Origin: JAJCYX01 sp965243825
GTDB lineage: Bacteria; Chloroflexota; Dehalococcoidia; Lucifugimonadales; Lucifugimonadaceae
Assembly: GCA_965243825.1 (NCBI GenBank)
Contig: CBDEVT010000001.1
Location: 620,001-684,000, forward strand
DNA: 64,000 nt
Direction: 5' to 3'
Shown here: positions 52,776 through 62,039 of the stretch, piece by piece
How the letters are laid out: each line of letters starts with the position of its first letter
Position numbering within the stretch: the stretch's first letter is position 1
Program-made: the position numbers and the translations under genes
Notes under the pieces: generated by a model
Seen by the model: the letters and a program-made list of their open reading frames with translations, nothing else
What the model was told of the DNA's origin: nothing
The model's database searches: none

Positions 52776-52910
52776 AGCGGGTAATTTTATAGATCGAGTA
52801 GTGGCTCATCATCAGGCGTCGACTACCGTTGAAGCAGTGATAACCTCTCGCCCGTTCGCACGACGTCCAACGACGACCACAAACCCACCGCACCGTCCAC
52901 CTCTCAACCA

Positions 52911-54407
52911 ATGGATGAAAGAATGTCTGACAAGCCGAACATCATCTTCCTCTTTCCTGACCAGCTGAGAGCGGATTTCCTCTCCTGTTACGGCGCCGAC
53001 TGGTACGAAACGCCGAACATCGACCGTATCGCCAACTCAGGCGTTCGATACCAGAACTCGTTCTCGGCATCGCCAATCTGTGTTCCTGCCCGCACTGCCC
53101 TGCTGACCGGGATGAACGCTGTACGCAACGGCGTAACCGGCAATCTGCAGAACCTGCGCGCTGACTATCGTGATGCGGGGATCGAAACCTGGCCGGAGAT
53201 CATGGCTGCAAACGGGTACTACACAGCGGGCATCGGCAAGATGCACTTCTATCCGTGGGACGACCGCCGGGGCTTCCAGTACCGGGTGATCTGCGAGGAC
53301 AAGCGCTGGCTGCACGTTCGAGACGACTACTACCAGCATCTGCAAGATCTTGGCTTGCACAAGATGCACGGAAACGAGTTCGAGGGCTATCACGACGGAA
53401 AGGGCGCGGTAGTAAGCACCATGCCCTGGGAGCATTCCTGGGACCGATTTGTCGGTAAGGCTGCACGCCGCTTCATCAGGGAGCACGGTAACGAAGGACC
53501 GTTCGCCATGATGGTCGGCTTCCCTGGCCCACACTGCCCTTATGACCCGACGGAAGACTTTCTCGAAGGAATCGACGAATCGAAGATCCCCGCAGCGGCA
53601 CCGGAAGCGCCCGGCAGCATCACGAAACTGCGGCAGGGCAATGTCGAAGGTAACAAGCGCCCGTGGAACGGCGTCGACTACACCGAGTTCCCTGACGATG
53701 CCAAGAAGAAGGTCCGCAAACACTACTCCGCACTTGTGAAGCAGATAGACCACGAGGTCGGCGAAATACTCGACACGCTGGAGGAGCAAGGACTTCTCGA
53801 GAACACGATCGTCATTCTGTCATCGGACCACGGTGACTATCTCGGCGACCACAACCTGATCGGCAAGGCGTCATTCTTCGAATCGGCCATACGAGTGCCT
53901 TTGATGGCGATGGGTCCGGGCATCCCGAGCGGCCAGGTCAGCGAAGATATGGTCGAGTTACGTGATGTCACTCCAACGATGCTGTCATTCGGAGACAACG
54001 AGATTCCCGATTGGTACGACGCTCAGCCGCTGCCCGGAGAAGGCATGCCTGGTGACTCTGGCCGTGACCGAATATTCGGCCTGCTGAGCGACGGTTGGAT
54101 GAACTTCGATGGCCAGTACAAGCTGCACAAGTACTCGACCGGCGAGGTGCTTCTCTTCGACATGGAGCACGATCCGCAGGAACAGCGCAACCTGGCCACA
54201 ATTGACGACTATCAGAACGTATTGCGCAGGTTGGACGCAGAACTGACCGCCCATGTCATGGAATCAGTTCAGGATTCATGGCACGACCGGCTGGCGCAGA
54301 ACGGCGACATGTCCCAGGACCCGGCATTCGGCCGGGAGGGCTGGCAACGTCCATGGCCGCACCCACCGCAGGTCGCACCCCCGAGTTATACGGGACCTGT
54401 CAGGTAA
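52911..54407 (+). CDS. Sulfatase (Cys-type, choline-sulfatase-like group)
   Basis: A 498-residue sulfatase. NIIFLFPDQLRADFLSCYGADW is the N-terminal metal region. The maturation motif is C-V-P-A-R (Cys57) with TALLTGM. FPGPHCPYDP and VILSSDHGDYLGDHNLIGK carry other active-site residues. YKLHKYSTGEVLLFDMEHDPQEQRNLA is the family end block. DQLRADF is typical of choline sulfatase and related enzymes. No signal peptide is seen. The start is ATG 52911 or ATG 52923. It is a single gene, divergent from dusB. It needs a formylglycine-generating enzyme encoded elsewhere. Confidence 0.9.
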   Translation: MDERMSDKPNIIFLFPDQLRADFLSCYGADWYETPNIDRIANSGVRYQNSFSASPICVPARTALLTGMNAVRNGVTGNLQNLRADYRDAGIETWPEIMAANGYYTAGIGKMHFYPWDDRRGFQYRVICEDKRWLHVRDDYYQHLQDLGLHKMHGNEFEGYHDGKGAVVSTMPWEHSWDRFVGKAARRFIREHGNEGPFAMMVGFPGPHCPYDPTEDFLEGIDESKIPAAAPEAPGSITKLRQGNVEGNKRPWNGVDYTEFPDDAKKKVRKHYSALVKQIDHEVGEILDTLEEQGLLENTIVILSSDHGDYLGDHNLIGKASFFESAIRVPLMAMGPGIPSGQVSEDMVELRDVTPTMLSFGDNEIPDWYDAQPLPGEGMPGDSGRDRIFGLLSDGWMNFDGQYKLHKYSTGEVLLFDMEHDPQEQRNLATIDDYQNVLRRLDAELTAHVMESVQDSWHDRLAQNGDMSQDPAFGREGWQRPWPHPPQVAPPSYTGPVR

Positions 54408-54521
54408 GCAGAAGGTCTTTGAGCATAGGGTTGAACCGTATTCCGGCACATGCGCAATGTCGACTCGTCGGATCGATCGGACCGCAGTTGAGTGAGAGCG
54501 AAACATCTGCTCCGAAGAACC

Positions 54522-55559
54522 TCAGCCGCCGGCCTCCGCGACATCTCTGAATCGTGCCAGGAAATCTTCGTCCACATTGAAGTCGTGGGCGATGCCGTGT
54601 GGTAAGCCTGCTTCACGCACATAGTCACCGAGACCGAGAAGCGTCGCATCGACATCGTCCCAGTCAACCTCCATGCTGGATGGGGAGATGTCTACGCCTA
54701 TCCGTCTAATCGCATCACGTAACTCGTGAACCCGGCGGTCGTGCATCATCGCGCCGGCGATCAATCCCAGGCACACCGCCTGCCCGTGCAGGAAGCTCTT
54801 ATTCGTGCGCGCTTCAAGCGCGTAGTAGAAGTAGTGCTCCACGCCTTCAATATGCCGAGGACACCAGCCGGTGGCGTGATAGCTGGAACCGCCCCACTTG
54901 AATGCGTTAACCAGGAGGTCTATTCCTCTGGGAGATAGCTCATGAATCTCTTCTGCTCCGCCTAAAGCGTCTTCTGCCAGTTGCAGAGAGTGTGACGCTA
55001 GCTGTGGATCGAAAGGCCACAGGGGTTCGCATCGTCCCTGTGCAACCGAGTATTCCCAGTCCCACACGCCGGTGAAAAAGCAGAGCACATCGCCAATTCC
55101 CGCCCGATTGATATGTGCCGGTGCGGCTTCGATCAGGTCGTAGTCGAAATAGACACATTCAGGAACTGCCCACCCGACGTAGCGCACCACGGAGTCTTCC
55201 CGCACTCCAGATCGATGGCCGAACATAGCGTCGACAGACAGTGAGGTTGGGAACTGGTGCAACGGGCGGTCAAGACGCCACGCGAAGTACTTGGCGGCAT
55301 CGATCGCTCGGCCACCGCCTAGTCCCACGAACGAGTTGTAACCGCCGAGACGCTCGATGTCTGCCTCGAGTATCGAACGTTCCATTGATCTGACAAAGTA
55401 GGTCTCCGTCCCGGCCGGCATTTTGTCTTTGAGTTGCGGCCACATGTCCTCCATGGTGACCACCAGGTATGGCGGCGACGCGAAGCCCGGTACTTCCTTC
55501 AGAAGGTTTCGCCCAAACGAAGTTCGGAATGGCGTTATGTCGGCTGGAGTGATCGGCAT
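54522..55559 (-). CDS. Iron-type/glycerol-1-phosphate dehydrogenase family enzyme
   Basis: A 345-residue dehydroquinate-synthase-like fold enzyme of the Fe-ADH / glycerol-1-phosphate dehydrogenase family. FVGLGGGRAIDAAKYFAWRL is the NAD-binding Gly-rich loop. HQFPTSLSVDAMFGHRSGVR is typical of the family. Metal ligands can be read as Asp in AGIGDVLC, His in EGVEHYFYY, and His in FLHGQAVCLG. It would reduce a keto phosphate or aldehyde (dihydroxyacetone phosphate in the archaeal and AraM forms). The substrate here is unknown. It is a single gene, divergent from the ABC exporter operon. Confidence 0.85.
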   Translation of the reverse strand: MPITPADITPFRTSFGRNLLKEVPGFASPPYLVVTMEDMWPQLKDKMPAGTETYFVRSMERSILEADIERLGGYNSFVGLGGGRAIDAAKYFAWRLDRPLHQFPTSLSVDAMFGHRSGVREDSVVRYVGWAVPECVYFDYDLIEAAPAHINRAGIGDVLCFFTGVWDWEYSVAQGRCEPLWPFDPQLASHSLQLAEDALGGAEEIHELSPRGIDLLVNAFKWGGSSYHATGWCPRHIEGVEHYFYYALEARTNKSFLHGQAVCLGLIAGAMMHDRRVHELRDAIRRIGVDISPSSMEVDWDDVDATLLGLGDYVREAGLPHGIAHDFNVDEDFLARFRDVAEAGG

Positions 55560-55802
55560 GGCAAAGCGCCATTCTAGGCATCGGCTTCTGCGTGCGTGGT
55601 AGTTGTCCGCCGCGTCCGCAATATTAGAGTTACACTGCCGGTGAGTTCATCGACGGTTTCGCGCGTATGGCACCTTTGGGGCCGACCTTTCAGCAGGCCA
55701 ACAGTACTCCGATTGTGACTAATCGCATCAGTTGGCGCGTGACGAAACCGATAACAGTCAAAACTGAGGTAGCGGCTGACCCAGACAGTTAAAAGAGAAG
55801 AC

Positions 55803-57629
55803 GTGCGCGCTGCCCGCTCAAGGCGCAGCGTAAGAGCACGAATTACTGACTCCGGCCCTACAGGCGCCAGCGTGATCTGGCGCATCATCCTCATATCTCT
55901 CCAGTTCAGATGGCACTTTATCGCCGCTGTCGTCAGCGCCACTCTTGCGGCCGTACTGTACCTGTTCATTCCGAGATTGCTCGGTGACGGAGTCGATCAG
56001 GCCTTTACGTTGATCGAAAACGGTGAACACTCGGACGGCGAGATCAGGAGCCTGCTTCTGACCACGGCCATTCTCGTGATTGTCTTCGGCCTGGCACGCG
56101 GCCTGTTTGGCTTTGTCCAGATGTTCCTCGGCGAAACGCTGGGTCAGCGCGTCTCAAATCGGCTGCGAATGATGTACTTCGACAAGTTGCAGTCCCAGAG
56201 CTTTTCATTCTTCGATGGTGTCCACACCGGGCAACTGATGTCACGAGGGCTGTCAGACATCGAAGGTGTCCGCATGTTTGTGCAGAGCGGCCTCGTACAG
56301 ATATTCCGGGCAGCGGTGATGGTCGTCGCGGCGACGGTCTTCATGGCCGTTATCGACTGGCAACTTGCGCTGTTGAGCATGGGCTTCGTGCCGTTCCTTG
56401 CGTTCCGCAGTGCCCGGCTTCGACTCCAACTCAGGCAGGTGTGGCGACAGATCCAGGACGCGCTTGGCGACCTGACGACAACGATGCAGGAGAATCTCGC
56501 TGGAGTTCGTGTTGTCAGAGCCTTCTCTGCCCAGAAGTACGAGGAAGAGAAGTTTGACGTCACAGCACGCGAAGTCGTTGATCTGCGTCTTTCAGCGGCG
56601 CGCCAGCAGGCCCGGGGCGGCGGCTCTATCTCGTTTGCGTTCTTGCTCGCATGGGCGGCGGTGTTGTGGTTGGGCGGCTACAAAGTCATAGACGGACAGA
56701 TGACCGTCGGTGAGCTGGCTATGTTCTTCGCTTTTCTCGGCCTGCTCAGATTCCCGGTACGCATGATCGTGATGATCGTTAACTCGACCGCCAGGGCAAC
56801 ATCAGCCGGTGGACGGATCCTTGAAGTCCTGGATATTCCAGCGACCATTGCTGACTCGGAAGACGCCCGGCCGCTCACAATCACTGATGGCGTCGTCAGG
56901 TTCGAGGGCGTCACGTTCGGGTATCGCGGCGTGACCGCGCTCCGCAATGTCTCGTTCGAGGCCCGGCCTGGTCACTCAATTGGCATTGTTGGTCCACCGG
57001 GCAGCGGTAAGTCGTCCGTGGCGAACCTGGTGCCGCGTTTCTACGACCCCGTGAGCGGTCGAGTAACGATCGACGGCACGGACCTTAAGGAAGCAACCAT
57101 CGACTCGGTCCGCCACGCCGTTGGACTTGTCGAACAGGATCCATTCCTGTTCGATGGGACTATTCGGGACAACATTCGTTATGGGGACATCGATGCCGAT
57201 GAGGACCGGGTTGAAGCAGCTGCAAAGATCGCGCAGGTGCACGATTTCATCGCCGGACTTCCTGACGGCTACGACACCATCATCGGAGAGCGAGGTATCG
57301 GTCTATCTGGAGGTCAGCGGCAACGAGTTTCTATCGCAAGAACCCTGCTGCGTGAACCGGCGATACTGATCTTCGACGACTCCACCTCAAGCGTTGACGC
57401 AGGAACAGATGCCCGCATCCGGGTCGCGCTCGAAAATCTTCCCGGTAAGCAGACAGTCATCACCATCGCGCACCGGCTCAGTTCTCTTCAGCGTGCAGAT
57501 GAGATTCTCGTCCTCGAAGCCGGTGAGATCATCGAGCGCGGCACCCATGATGAACTACTCGCGCTCAACGGGCACTATCGAGAACTCTGGGAACTTCAAC
57601 AGAAGGAAAGTGTTGAGGTGGACGAGTAG
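55803..57629 (+). CDS. ABC exporter half-transporter, subunit 1 (degenerate catalytic Walker B)
   Basis: A 608-residue fusion of a six-segment membrane domain and an ATPase domain, of the MsbA/BmrC type. Walker A is GPPGSGKSS (about residue 397), signature LSGGQRQR (about 501), and Walker B ILIFDDSTSSVD. The catalytic Glu after the Walker B Asp is therefore Asp. This pattern marks the subunit with the weak site in heterodimeric exporters. The start is a GTG at 55803. The next gene starts in its stop codon (one-base overlap), so they are translationally coupled. It would export lipids, drugs or peptides. Confidence 0.9.
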   Translation: MRAARSRRSVRARITDSGPTGASVIWRIILISLQFRWHFIAAVVSATLAAVLYLFIPRLLGDGVDQAFTLIENGEHSDGEIRSLLLTTAILVIVFGLARGLFGFVQMFLGETLGQRVSNRLRMMYFDKLQSQSFSFFDGVHTGQLMSRGLSDIEGVRMFVQSGLVQIFRAAVMVVAATVFMAVIDWQLALLSMGFVPFLAFRSARLRLQLRQVWRQIQDALGDLTTTMQENLAGVRVVRAFSAQKYEEEKFDVTAREVVDLRLSAARQQARGGGSISFAFLLAWAAVLWLGGYKVIDGQMTVGELAMFFAFLGLLRFPVRMIVMIVNSTARATSAGGRILEVLDIPATIADSEDARPLTITDGVVRFEGVTFGYRGVTALRNVSFEARPGHSIGIVGPPGSGKSSVANLVPRFYDPVSGRVTIDGTDLKEATIDSVRHAVGLVEQDPFLFDGTIRDNIRYGDIDADEDRVEAAAKIAQVHDFIAGLPDGYDTIIGERGIGLSGGQRQRVSIARTLLREPAILIFDDSTSSVDAGTDARIRVALENLPGKQTVITIAHRLSSLQRADEILVLEAGEIIERGTHDELLALNGHYRELWELQQKESVEVDE

Positions 57630-59530
57630 TGACTTCAACAACAGGGACAGGGAGCAGAGGTGACGACCGAGGCCAGCGCCGACGCCCTGCTGAAGCGGAA
57701 GAGCAGCACAAAGAACTGCACGAGTCTGACGAGGAGATGTTCTCGCAGTTGGACTCGACCGTAATCAGGCGATTTTTCTACTACGCCGGCCCCTACAAGA
57801 AGCAGATCGTTGTCGCTCTCCTTGCGGTGATCGGGTTCACTATTGCGAACCTTGCGACTCCGCTGCTTGTGAAGTTCGGAATCGACGAAGCGGTCATACC
57901 CGGTCGCACAGGAGTCCTGGCGCTGGTCGCAGGGCTAATGATCGCTAATGCCGGTCTTTACTGGCTCACCAACTATCTGCAACGAGTGCTCATCTCGGCA
58001 GTAGCGCTTGAAGTGCTCTACGACATCCGCGCAGACATGTTTCTGCAGTTACAACGGCTGGCACTTTCGTTCTCCGACAAGACGCCGATCGGCGCATTGA
58101 TGGCACGCATGTTCGGTGACGTAGGTGCTTTGCAGGAGATGCTCGAATCCTCGATCGAAGTTATCGGCGACATACTCACTCTTGTTGGCATCGTCATCGT
58201 CCTCCTGGTTCTCGACTGGCAACTTGGATTGATAGCACTTGCAGTCATGCCTGCCCTACTACTGATTCGTGTTGTATGGCAGCCAATCGCCAGGCGGGCT
58301 TTTCTCAGGATGCGTCGCAACTCGTCGATCGTAGGTGTGTACCTGGATCAGAATGTAAGCGGCATCCGGGTAGTCCAGGCAATGAACCGCCAGGATGAGA
58401 ATCACGATGTCATGGATGGCAAAGTCCGCACCTTCTTCTGGTCTGCAGTCAGGGCGGCACGACTGGGCGGAATCCTCATGCCATCTGTTGAATTGCTGAC
58501 AGGTATTGCGCTTGCACTGGTGCTGATTATCGGTGGAGGTCGGGTCCTGGATGGCACGCTCGAAGTAGGTGTGATGGTCGCCTTCCTGCTCTATGTCCAG
58601 CGGTTCTTTGAGCCGATCAGAACGCTGACGATGCACTATGCGGTTCTGCAGCGAGCTGTGGCTTCAGGTCACCGGATCTTCGAACTACTCGACATCCCAC
58701 TGGAAATCGCCGACAGGCCAGACGCGAAGCCAATCGGCCGTATTGATGGCAAGATCGAGTTCAGGAACGTCACGTTCGGCTACGATCCCGAACGCCCCAT
58801 CCTGAGAAACATCAATTTGACTGTGGAGCCCGGCCACACCGTTGCCATTGTGGGACCGACCGGTTCGGGCAAGACCAGCCTCACCGCATTGGCGCACCGG
58901 TTCTATGACGTGCAGGAAGGCGCCGTTTTACTGGACGATATCGACGTGCGTGATGTGACCCAGGAATCGATCGGACACGTCATGGGCATGGTCTTGCAGG
59001 AACCGTTCCTGTTCTCGAAATCGGTCTTCGAGAACGTGCGTTACAACACACGCGACGCAACCGAAGAAGACGTAATAGAAGCGTGCAAGATCATCGGAGC
59101 GCACGATTTCATTACCCGCCTTTCAGACGGCTACAACACAGTACTCGAACAGCGCGGCACCAACCTTTCGGTAGGTCAGAGGCAACTACTGAGTTTTGCG
59201 CGGGCGCTCGTCGCCGATCCGCAAATACTCGTACTTGACGAGGCGACGGCAAACATCGACAGCTACACAGAACAGGTGATCCAACAGGCCCTCCGGAAGC
59301 TTCTGGAAGGCCGCACTGCACTGGTTATCGCCCACCGGCTCTCCACAATTCGCAACTCGGACAAAATAGTCGTGGTGCAGAACGGCGAGATTGTCGAACA
59401 GGGGACCCACGCCCAACTCGTCGCGGCTAACGGCCTGTATGCGAGACTCTGGGCTACCACCTACTCGTCGTTCGACGACATCGCGTCCAACGCGGACACT
59501 GTGGTCGGCGGACCAGCCACAGCAACATAG
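57629..59530 (+). CDS. ABC exporter half-transporter, subunit 2
   Basis: A 633-residue partner half-transporter. A charged tail of about 45 residues precedes the membrane domain. Walker A is GPTGSGKTS (about residue 409), and Walker B is the canonical ILVLDEATANID. The signature is LSVGQRQL, not LSGGQ. In the dimer this weak signature would face the weak Walker B of subunit 1, so one site is degenerate and the other (Walker A/B of this subunit with LSGGQ of subunit 1) is active. This matches BmrCD/TM287-288-type exporters. It is followed by a beta-propeller protein gene with a one-base overlap. Confidence 0.9.
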   Translation: MTSTTGTGSRGDDRGQRRRPAEAEEQHKELHESDEEMFSQLDSTVIRRFFYYAGPYKKQIVVALLAVIGFTIANLATPLLVKFGIDEAVIPGRTGVLALVAGLMIANAGLYWLTNYLQRVLISAVALEVLYDIRADMFLQLQRLALSFSDKTPIGALMARMFGDVGALQEMLESSIEVIGDILTLVGIVIVLLVLDWQLGLIALAVMPALLLIRVVWQPIARRAFLRMRRNSSIVGVYLDQNVSGIRVVQAMNRQDENHDVMDGKVRTFFWSAVRAARLGGILMPSVELLTGIALALVLIIGGGRVLDGTLEVGVMVAFLLYVQRFFEPIRTLTMHYAVLQRAVASGHRIFELLDIPLEIADRPDAKPIGRIDGKIEFRNVTFGYDPERPILRNINLTVEPGHTVAIVGPTGSGKTSLTALAHRFYDVQEGAVLLDDIDVRDVTQESIGHVMGMVLQEPFLFSKSVFENVRYNTRDATEEDVIEACKIIGAHDFITRLSDGYNTVLEQRGTNLSVGQRQLLSFARALVADPQILVLDEATANIDSYTEQVIQQALRKLLEGRTALVIAHRLSTIRNSDKIVVVQNGEIVEQGTHAQLVAANGLYARLWATTYSSFDDIASNADTVVGGPATAT

Positions 59531-60420
59531 TGTCTCATTCACTCAATATCACTCGCCTTCCCAGCAATCCGATCGTTCGTCCCGGCATGCATAAGCGAAT
59601 GGGCGACAACATCAATGGGCCGTCTCTGGTTCGCGTGCCTGATTGGGTTGAGAACCCGCTCGGTCGCTACTACCTGTATTTTGCGCACCACCAGGGCACG
59701 TACATCCGAATGGCATATGCCAACAAAGTTGCCGGCCCGTGGACCGTCTACTCGCCAGGTGTGTTGGATCTAAGCGATGCCTTTGCAGCCGACCATGTCG
59801 CCTCGCCAGATGTCCACCTCGACCATGAAGCGAAAAGATTCCGCATGTACTACCACGGCAAACGAACCGTTGAGGGAACTGCGCAGGAGACGCGAGTGGC
59901 GCTTTCGCCAGACGGCCTGAACTTCTCTGCCCGACCAGAAGTGCTTGGTCTCCCCTACTTCCGCGTGTTTCAGTACGACGGTTGGCACTACGCAATCGGC
60001 ATGCCGGGAACGCTCTACCGCTCAAAAAACGGTCTGACCGCCTTTGAAGAGGGACAGCGAATCTTCCCGGACAACCAGCGGCACACGGCGGTGCTGATTC
60101 GTGGCAACACGCTCCTCGTCTTCTACACGATGGTCGGCGAGACACCGCCCGAAAGCATCGTGATGTGCACGATCGATCTATCTGAAGTCTGGAACGACTG
60201 GACTCCTTCCGAGCCGCAGACCTTGTTGTCGCCTGAGCACGACTGGGAAGGCGCTAATGAGCCTCTTGAGCCCTCACAACGCGGCATCATAGTGCCGCCA
60301 GTCAACCAGCTACGTGATCCGGCCATCTTTGAAGATGGCGACGATCTGTACCTCCTCTATGCAGTGGCCGGTGAACAGGGAATTGCCATCGCAAAACTGG
60401 AAGTTGAAGCATCGACCTAA
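59530..60420 (+). CDS. Five-bladed beta-propeller protein (GH43/GH32/68-like)
   Basis: A 296-residue protein with repeating strands typical of five-bladed propellers: NGPSLVRVPDWVENPLGRYYLYFAHHQGTYIRMAYAN, VASPDVHLDHEAKRFRMYYHG, and LRDPAIFEDGDDLYLLYAVAGEQGIAIAKL. DPAIFEDGDDLYLLYA resembles the GH43-like clan core. A complete Asp/Glu catalytic set cannot be assigned, so glycosidase activity is not sure. No signal peptide is visible. Its start overlaps the stop of the ABC gene by one base, so it belongs to the exporter operon. It may process or bind the exported (or a related) sugar-containing molecule. Confidence 0.75.
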   Translation: MSHSLNITRLPSNPIVRPGMHKRMGDNINGPSLVRVPDWVENPLGRYYLYFAHHQGTYIRMAYANKVAGPWTVYSPGVLDLSDAFAADHVASPDVHLDHEAKRFRMYYHGKRTVEGTAQETRVALSPDGLNFSARPEVLGLPYFRVFQYDGWHYAIGMPGTLYRSKNGLTAFEEGQRIFPDNQRHTAVLIRGNTLLVFYTMVGETPPESIVMCTIDLSEVWNDWTPSEPQTLLSPEHDWEGANEPLEPSQRGIIVPPVNQLRDPAIFEDGDDLYLLYAVAGEQGIAIAKLEVEAST

Positions 60421-61049
60421 GGCGCAAAGAGTTGCTCGACGGAAACGACCGCTACACCGGTCACCTGTGGCTCGAATGCAGATTCGCTGAACGACACCCG
60501 ACAGGAACCGTCCGCAGGAGGTGATGGCAGGTCGAACCGTTCGGAGAAGAACCGCTCATCCTGCGGCTGCACCTGCAGGTCAGTGCGAATAACGCTGGAA
60601 AGCACTTCACCAGCAGCGCTCAATACTTCCAGTCTGATATTCAGCAGCCCGACACTATCCCTGCTGCTCTCAAGTGAGCCCACCAGTTCGATCCATCGGT
60701 TAGGACCAGTCTCAGACGGCACGCCAGGATGAAAATCCGTGCATGACAGGTCGATCAACTCAATGTCATCTAGATTCCACTCGGGCTCAGGTGTTGGCGG
60801 TGGAGGCGTTGGCAGTACCGATGTGGGCTCAGGAGTCGTCGTTCTCTCAAGCGCCTGTATTGTCTCTTCAACCGAGACGGCGAACGCAGTCGCAGTGGCG
60901 CTCAGAGCTGTCGATGTCGCCCGGATTGCTGCATTCTCAGTCGCTATTGCGTTCGGTGTCGCCGTGCCATCATCTTCACTGGCACATGCAAACGCAGCAA
61001 CGGGCAGCAGGAGTGCGAAGATTAAGGCAATGCGACTGGACAGGTTCAA
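60417..61049 (-). CDS. Lipoprotein with Pro/Thr linker
   Basis: A 210-residue lipoprotein. MNLSSRIALIFALLLPVAAFAC is the signal, followed by an acidic and then Ala/Thr-rich tether with a helical stretch (AIRATSTALSATATAFAVSVEETIQALE). A short Pro-rich hinge (PTPPPPTPEPE) leads to a C-terminal beta domain of about 110 residues. That domain resembles the FxLYD-type, Ig-like fold (IELVGSLESSRDSVGLLNIRLEVLSAAGEVLSS). Function is unknown. Its stop codon overlaps the stop of the propeller gene on the other strand by 3-4 bases. Confidence 0.75.
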   Translation of the reverse strand: MNLSSRIALIFALLLPVAAFACASEDDGTATPNAIATENAAIRATSTALSATATAFAVSVEETIQALERTTTPEPTSVLPTPPPPTPEPEWNLDDIELIDLSCTDFHPGVPSETGPNRWIELVGSLESSRDSVGLLNIRLEVLSAAGEVLSSVIRTDLQVQPQDERFFSERFDLPSPPADGSCRVSFSESAFEPQVTGVAVVSVEQLFAP

Positions 61050-61283
61050 TTAGGACCTCGGCTGATGAAGTCTTCTGCTCTAGAGCAACAATTCGCTAAT
61101 CCTACGGAGGGCGGCCAACGCCTGTATTACCCGTGAGCGGGGAGGCTATGCGGGCGACCTCGGCGGGGCAGTAGAACAGGCCGGTGATAGTAGAGCGTAT
61201 ACAGGTTTCGTTAGCATTAGCCATGACCCGACCGTGCGCGGAATCAGGCTCCTTCAGGTGGAGTAACCCATCAGGAACGATCC

Positions 61284-62015
61284 ATGGCCGACATCCGATC
61301 AATCAACAGTCTGGATGAACTGAAGCCGAGGTACGCAGTCGGCGCAAGACGCCTGTTTGCTGCAATACTCGACATCGCTCCGTTTCTCGTAGTGGCCAAC
61401 GCATTGCTCCGTGGACATATCGGGGATGCCGCACCGCAACTGGCGGTCTCTGAACCGTTGTGGTGGTACATCCCTATTGTGTTCTTCGCGGTCCCGCTGT
61501 GGCTTTTCTCGTTAGCGATTTCCGGGAGTAATGCCTTGGTAGTCGATCCCCTCGGTGAGGTGTCTCTCCAGTTCGTTTTCGCTATGCTGATGGCGACTCC
61601 AATCCTTCTGATCTTTGAATCGACAACAGGCCGTACACCGGGCAAATTATTGTTTGGTATCAAGGTGGTAGACACGGCAGGTAGAAGACCAGGAATAAAA
61701 CGTTCAGGTATTCGGAATCTGACTCGTTTTTACGACTTCACGCTGACGTGGTTTTTGTTCGTCCCACTTATTCTCTGGGACATACTCGTTCGACGTCCTC
61801 TACCCGGCTGGGCCTCGGGTGCCTACCGGTTCGTATGGTCAGATCAACGCCAGAGATGGGGCGACGAACTGGCGGGAACTTACGTAATCAAGGGTCGGTG
61901 GAATCCCGTTCGCCTGGGTTCCCACGCACCGGCATCATCGAGGAAGAACGAAGGAAGAACGGTCAGGAGCCGGTCAGGTAGTATCCGCCTGAGTGGCAAG
62001 ACGCCAGGTGGCTAG
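61284..62015 (+). CDS. RDD family membrane protein
   Basis: A 243-residue protein with about four hydrophobic segments. GARRLFAAILDIAPFLVV holds the Arg-Asp pattern that names the RDD family. RTPGKLLFGIKVVDTAGRRPGIKRSGIRNLTRF is the second family motif. The C-terminal 40 residues are basic and soluble. RDD proteins are inner-membrane proteins; some are linked to Na+/H+ exchange, but most are uncharacterised. A normal ATG starts it. It is 24 bp ahead of the amidohydrolase gene and may be co-transcribed. Confidence 0.85.
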   Translation: MADIRSINSLDELKPRYAVGARRLFAAILDIAPFLVVANALLRGHIGDAAPQLAVSEPLWWYIPIVFFAVPLWLFSLAISGSNALVVDPLGEVSLQFVFAMLMATPILLIFESTTGRTPGKLLFGIKVVDTAGRRPGIKRSGIRNLTRFYDFTLTWFLFVPLILWDILVRRPLPGWASGAYRFVWSDQRQRWGDELAGTYVIKGRWNPVRLGSHAPASSRKNEGRTVRSRSGSIRLSGKTPGG

Positions 62016-62039
62016 CGCCGATGGCATTGAGATGACAAA

